Origin: Candidatus Methanophagales archaeon
Lineage (GTDB): Archaea > Halobacteriota > Syntropharchaeia > Alkanophagales > Methanospirareceae
Length of the DNA stretch: 9,452 nucleotides
Assembly: GCA_023131215.1 (NCBI GenBank)
Contig: JAGLZV010000099.1
Location: forward strand, 1 to 9,452
Reading direction: 5' to 3'
Part shown: one piece after another, positions 5,770 through 9,452 of the stretch
Layout: the number at the start of each line of letters is the position of its first letter
Position numbering within the stretch: position 1 is the stretch's first letter
Made by a program: the position numbers and the translations under genes
Notes under the pieces: model-generated
The model's input: the letters and a program-made list of their open reading frames with translations, nothing else
Told to the model about the DNA's origin: nothing
The model's database searches: none

Positions 5770-8007
5770 TCAACACCTGTTCCTTAAATGTCCCACGATA
5801 ACATTTTGCCCAACTGAAATTCCTTCGTCACCATTCGGTATATTATTATGAGTTAAAAACCTTATTCCTTTCTCTTTTATTACTTCTTCAGTCATTCTAA
5901 CTATTGGCACATCGTACGAGACACCACCCGTTATCCCGATACTGGATATATCATTGCTGAGACAAGTATCCGCTGCAATCTCCACCATTTCCTTAATCAA
6001 AGCATAAACAAAAGAATATGCGAGGTCTGCCTTCTTCTTTTCCGTGCTTACGCCATTTGCACTGTAATCTGCCAACTGGTCAAACAACGGCAACGTTTTC
6101 ACAATTTTACGGTCTTTCTTCTCAACATACGTCTCAAATTCATACTTTCGCTCTCCCAGTGCTAAATATCTCTCCAGTTTCATTGCTGGCTCTCCATCAT
6201 AAGTCATCCTTTCACAGATGCCCAAGTAGCATGATAATGCATCTAATACCCTGCCGAAGCTACTTGTTTTTGGTGCTCTCTGCATTAGCTTTTCCATCAC
6301 CTCTGCTTCTTTATCCACAAAATAGGGGACTTCCCTACCTGAAAGCGAAAAAATTGCAAATACCATCCTTCTTGGGTCTTTTATTGCTGCATCGCCACCA
6401 ATTAAAGGTATTTCCTCCAAAGACCCTGCTCTTTCAAACCCCGAATAGAGAGAATGCAGGATTTCTCCTCCCCATGCTTTCCCATCTGTTCCATACCCCG
6501 TCCCGTCCAGGGTCAAAGCAACCACTTCATCCACACCCGCATCGAGCATCAATGAAGCGGCATGAGCCCAATGATGCTGCACCTCTACTAATTCGACTGA
6601 AAAATCTCCCGACAGTTTTTTACCATATCTTCTCGTTAAATACCGTGGATGCAGGTCTACCCCAATCGCATCAATCTCATCCATCCTTAAGCCTAAAAGT
6701 TCCATCATTTGCTTCTTGCTCGATGCCAAAAATTCTAATGTTGGATAATGAAATGTATTTCCGATGAATTGGCTCGAATAAAGATTGCTATTCTTTGAGA
6801 TACTGAATGAGACATTTTCTCCTGCACCTAAGGACAAAACTCTATCCTTATACGGAACTTTTATACCAGTTGGAATAAAACCTCGGGATTTTCTCAAGAA
6901 AAATTTTTTACCTTCATAACAGCGAACAACAGAGTCATCAATCCTGTTCACTATTCTTCTATTGTGTAAAAGGAAATAATCGGCTTTTAGAAGGAATGCA
7001 TCCTCATTACGAATGACCATCGGCTCTCCTGAAACATTTGCTGAGGTCATTATAATCCCATCTGAGTTCAGATAATGGAACAGAACATAATGAAAGCCAG
7101 AATATGGCAAATACATGCCAACATTTCCTAATCCCGGCGAAATATCCTCTAAATAATCCGAGGATGAGTTCTTATCCAAAAGCACAATAGGCCTCTGTGC
7201 AGATGTCAGCAATTTTTCTTCCTCTTCTTCTAAATCCGCATATTTCTCTATTGTACTTAAATCCCTGAACATCACTGCGAAGGGCTTGGCTGGTCTTCCG
7301 TATAGCTCCCTCAGCCTATTAGCCTGCTCAAATTTGCATATAATGTGCATTCCTCCCCAACCCTTTGCTATCCCTATCGCTCCTTCGTCAATTAACCTTG
7401 CAAAACTTTTTATTGGATTTCTTCCCTCTAAGACCTCTACCCCCTTATCTTTATCATAAAGTGTGTATTTCGGACCGCACCTTGGACAGGAAATCGTTTG
7501 CGCATGAAATCTTCTGTCCATTGGATTTGTGTATTCAGCGAGGCATTCCTCGTACATCTCGAAATCTCGCATTGATGTATTAGCTCGGTCATAAGGGACA
7601 TTTTCAATTACTGAGAACCGAGCTCCGCAGGAGGTGCAATTAATAAAAGGATATAAATACCTGCGATTATTCTCGTCAAATAATTCTCTCACGCATTCCT
7701 CACATATTGCAGTATCCACGGGGGTAACAGAAGTCTTTTCACCCTCTGAGCTATTTATTATTTCGAAATCATCATACCCATTAATGGGCTCGTCTTTTAC
7801 CTCTATTTCATCAATTGACGCAATTGGTGGCAGCTCTTTCATTAAAAAATTCAAGAACTCCTCCACATTCTCATTTTCTTTGATGCCTATTTCTACGTTT
7901 GAGCCTTTGTTGAGCACATAGCCTCTTAGTCCAAGCGATTTTGCTACTCTATACACCGTAGGGCGGAAACCAACACCTTGCACCGTTCCCCTGATAAATA
8001 TTTTCAT
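5770..8007 (-). CDS. hypF: HypF, carbamoyltransferase that starts cyanide ligand synthesis
   Basis: HypF converts carbamoyl phosphate and ATP to carbamoyl-AMP and loads the carbamoyl group onto HypE. The 745-residue protein has the full domain order. An acylphosphatase domain contains GTVQGVGFRP (residues 7-16). Two zinc fingers follow (about 102-177). A YrdC/Sua5-like domain has KPFAVMFRD, IMTSANVSGEP and NRIDDSVVR. A Kae1/TobZ-like domain has the metal-binding QHHWAH (477-482), LDGTGYG and ITGGVSYD. The second zinc finger is odd: Tyr152 stands where the first cysteine is expected (YEEC instead of CxxC). The chosen start, ATG 8007, lies just before the acylphosphatase fold with AGGA 6 nt upstream. 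A TTG at 8043 would add 12 residues and has no support. It is the first gene of the hypF-hypC-hypD-endopeptidase operon. Confidence 0.95.
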   Translation of the reverse strand: MKIFIRGTVQGVGFRPTVYRVAKSLGLRGYVLNKGSNVEIGIKENENVEEFLNFLMKELPPIASIDEIEVKDEPINGYDDFEIINSSEGEKTSVTPVDTAICEECVRELFDENNRRYLYPFINCTSCGARFSVIENVPYDRANTSMRDFEMYEECLAEYTNPMDRRFHAQTISCPRCGPKYTLYDKDKGVEVLEGRNPIKSFARLIDEGAIGIAKGWGGMHIICKFEQANRLRELYGRPAKPFAVMFRDLSTIEKYADLEEEEEKLLTSAQRPIVLLDKNSSSDYLEDISPGLGNVGMYLPYSGFHYVLFHYLNSDGIIMTSANVSGEPMVIRNEDAFLLKADYFLLHNRRIVNRIDDSVVRCYEGKKFFLRKSRGFIPTGIKVPYKDRVLSLGAGENVSFSISKNSNLYSSQFIGNTFHYPTLEFLASSKKQMMELLGLRMDEIDAIGVDLHPRYLTRRYGKKLSGDFSVELVEVQHHWAHAASLMLDAGVDEVVALTLDGTGYGTDGKAWGGEILHSLYSGFERAGSLEEIPLIGGDAAIKDPRRMVFAIFSLSGREVPYFVDKEAEVMEKLMQRAPKTSSFGRVLDALSCYLGICERMTYDGEPAMKLERYLALGERKYEFETYVEKKDRKIVKTLPLFDQLADYSANGVSTEKKKADLAYSFVYALIKEMVEIAADTCLSNDISSIGITGGVSYDVPIVRMTEEVIKEKGIRFLTHNNIPNGDEGISVGQNVIVGHLRNRC

Positions 8008-8092
8008 TTCTAATCCTATTGCTGAAAATAAAATATCCACCAATACTTGTATAATGAGGAAAATAAAATAGATAAAACAAAAATAAGTATTG
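8008..8092. promoter_or_regulatory. Divergent regulatory region with an 8-bp inverted repeat
   Basis: This 85-bp A/T-rich gap separates the divergent hypF operon and the flavoprotein gene. CAATACTT (8041-8048) and AAGTATTG (8085-8092) are perfect inverted copies separated by 36 bp; the second arm abuts the flavoprotein ATG. GGAAAA followed by ATAAAATA (about 8058-8070) could be a BRE/TATA pair for the plus-strand gene, about 27 bp before its ATG. A minus-strand ATTATACAA (8046-8054) could serve hypF. The flavoprotein has no ribosome binding site, which fits a leaderless transcript. All assignments are by eye. Confidence 0.4.
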
Positions 8093-9452
8093 ATGACACT
8101 CGAACGTTACGCTTGGTTTAAGGAATACCTGCATTCTGAAGAAGGTTTTGGCATAGACAGGGAAGTGCCGAGATGCATTTCCGCTTGTCCCGCAGGTTGT
8201 GACGTTCAAGGATATATCAAACTGATAGAAGGGGGCAGGTATGAAGAAGCGTATTCGCGGATCAAAGAAAGAATACCTTTTCCTGCTTCTATTGGGCGAA
8301 TCTGTCATCATCCATGCGAGGATAATTGTAAGCGGGGCTTTTTTGACGAACCTATTGCTATCGCGGCATTAAAACGATTCGTTGGCGATTATGTATCAGA
8401 AAAAGAAAAGGGAAGAGAAAAGGAGGCTCTGAAGAAGCGTGGAGAAAAGGGTAAAAAAGTTGCAATTATCGGTGCGGGTCCCGCGGGACTAACAGCGGCG
8501 TATCGGTTGGCGAGGAAAGGATATTCGGTGCGGGTATTTGAGAAATTACCGGTGGAGGGAGGAATGCTTTTTGCAGGAATTCCACCGTATAGACTGCCAA
8601 AAGAAATTTTAAAAAGAGAAATTGACGCTGTTAAGGGAATGGGAACGGGAATAGAGATAGAGACAGGAGTTGAGATAGATAAGGAAAAATTCGGACAGAT
8701 TCGTAGCGAGTACGATGCAATATTTATTGCGGTTGGTGCGCACGTGAGCAGGAAACTTGGAGTGGAGGGAGAGGATTTGGATGGTGTGGTGCATGGTGTT
8801 GATTTCCTTCGTGATTTTAACCTTAACCTTGGGAATAATCATGAGAAAGTGGAAAAAATAGGAAAGAAAGTGGCGGTTGTGGGCGGTGGAAATGTAGCGA
8901 TAGACGTTGCGAGATGCGCGATTCGACTGGGTTCTGACGTTACTGTCGTTTATAGGAGGTCGAGAGAAGAGATGCCTGCGAGGGAGGAAGAAATAAAAGA
9001 GGCAGAGGAGGAAGGGGTGAAATTTATGTTCTTAGCCAATCCAACGCGGATTTTGGGGTCGGAGAAAGTAGAGAAAATGGAGCTTATTCAAATGGAGTTA
9101 GGACCGCCGGATGAATCAGGGAGGAGACGTCCAGTCCCTATCGAAGGCTCGGAGTTCTTGATAGATGTGAACACGGTGATACCTGCGGTAGGTCAGGCAT
9201 CGGATTTGAGATTTCTTGAGGGCAGCAAAGTTGAAACATTAAGAGGATTAGCAATAAAAGCAGATGAGTTTTGCATCACCACAGAGGAAGGGATATTTGC
9301 GGGTGGCGATTGTGTTCGTGGCGCTGCATTTGCGGTTGATGCCATTGCAGATGGTAACGAGGCTGCGGAATCTATTGACAGGCTCTTAAGGAGTGTGGAC
9401 TTAAGAGAAGGTAGGTTTTCGCCGAAAATCGCAGCAGAGTTGCCTGAAGAGG
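8093..9452 (+). CDS. GltD/NfnB-like FAD and NAD(P)-binding iron-sulfur oxidoreductase (3' end cut by window edge)
   Basis: 453 residues are visible before the window ends. The N-terminal Fer4_20-type domain has two cysteine groups, Cys28/32/36 (CISACPAGC) and Cys71/75/79 (CHHPCEDNC), that should hold iron-sulfur clusters. A first Rossmann motif, IIGAGPAGLTAAYRL (125-139), binds FAD. A second, VVGGGNVAIDVARCA (262-276), binds NAD(P), followed by VYRRSREEMPAR. The FAGGD motif (402-406) with the DAIADGNEAA segment closes the flavin site. This is the fold of glutamate synthase small subunits, NfnB and dihydropyrimidine dehydrogenase electron modules. Many such proteins in anaerobes are not glutamate synthases but move electrons between NAD(P)H, ferredoxin and a partner enzyme. 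Its position opposite the hyp operon makes it a candidate partner of the hydrogenase; glutamate synthase is not excluded because downstream genes are unseen. Confidence 0.85.
   Translation, partial: MTLERYAWFKEYLHSEEGFGIDREVPRCISACPAGCDVQGYIKLIEGGRYEEAYSRIKERIPFPASIGRICHHPCEDNCKRGFFDEPIAIAALKRFVGDYVSEKEKGREKEALKKRGEKGKKVAIIGAGPAGLTAAYRLARKGYSVRVFEKLPVEGGMLFAGIPPYRLPKEILKREIDAVKGMGTGIEIETGVEIDKEKFGQIRSEYDAIFIAVGAHVSRKLGVEGEDLDGVVHGVDFLRDFNLNLGNNHEKVEKIGKKVAVVGGGNVAIDVARCAIRLGSDVTVVYRRSREEMPAREEEIKEAEEEGVKFMFLANPTRILGSEKVEKMELIQMELGPPDESGRRRPVPIEGSEFLIDVNTVIPAVGQASDLRFLEGSKVETLRGLAIKADEFCITTEEGIFAGGDCVRGAAFAVDAIADGNEAAESIDRLLRSVDLREGRFSPKIAAELPEE

Noticed and set aside
5759..5776. GTG at 5776 as the start of HypC
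   Set aside because: It would place six residues before the MCLAIP motif and block the essential N-terminal cysteine.
6018..6767. 249-codon open frame on the plus strand inside hypF
   Set aside because: Its translation is low-complexity, rich in Ser, Leu, Pro and His, as expected from the reverse strand of hypF, which is intact with full domain structure.
1..9452. CRISPR array, tRNA, rRNA, insertion sequence or phage signals
   Set aside because: No regularly spaced repeats, tRNA-like cloverleaf, transposase or terminal inverted repeats could be recognised by eye; nearly all bases are explained by the ten genes and two short regulatory gaps.

Overview
The window looks like a chromosomal segment of an archaeon and carries a complete two-subunit [NiFe] hydrogenase together with most of its maturation machinery. 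Archaeal origin is supported by four things. HypA has the long Thermococcus-type insert between its zinc motifs. HypA is paired with a Mrp/MinD-type ATPase of the kind known as the 'atypical' archaeal HypB. TATA-like A/T boxes precede genes that lack ribosome binding sites. The one very strong ribosome binding site matches the archaeal anti-SD core (AGGAGGTGA). Arg codons are often AGA/AGG. A euryarchaeal lineage related to methanogens or methane/alkane oxidisers (for example the ANME-1 neighbourhood) is a guess; nothing here proves it.

Layout, left to right. Bases 1-592 (minus): a MinD/Mrp P-loop ATPase cut by the window edge, probably the nickel-insertion ATPase HypB_AT. Bases 617-1042 (minus): hypA. 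Bases 1043-1298: an A/T-rich divergent regulatory region. Bases 1299-2255 and 2252-4000 (plus): the small and large [NiFe] hydrogenase subunits, translationally coupled. Bases 3974-8007 (minus): a compact convergent operon transcribed hypF, hypC, hypD, maturation endopeptidase. Bases 8008-8092: a second short divergent regulatory region. Bases 8093-9452 (plus): a GltD/NfnB-like FAD- and NAD(P)-binding iron-sulfur oxidoreductase, cut by the right edge.

How the parts fit. HypF and HypC/HypD contribute to making and loading the Fe(CN)2CO centre. HypA with HypB_AT would insert nickel. The endopeptidase would then trim the 19-residue C-terminal tail of the large subunit after DPCMGCAVH. HypE, needed for cyanide synthesis, is not in the window. 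The small subunit has no Tat signal and no C-terminal membrane anchor, and no cytochrome b gene is present, so the enzyme appears cytosolic and soluble.

The point most worth attention is the hydrogenase itself. Its small subunit resembles, from memory, the signal-less group 1h ('actinobacterial-type') family. It keeps a classical four-cysteine proximal cluster and has a cysteine where standard group 1 enzymes have the medial-cluster proline. The flavoprotein next door is a plausible NAD(P) partner. Together this suggests an archaeal, soluble, possibly NAD(P)-coupled relative of the high-affinity H2-oxidising enzymes. That is a hypothesis, not a demonstration.
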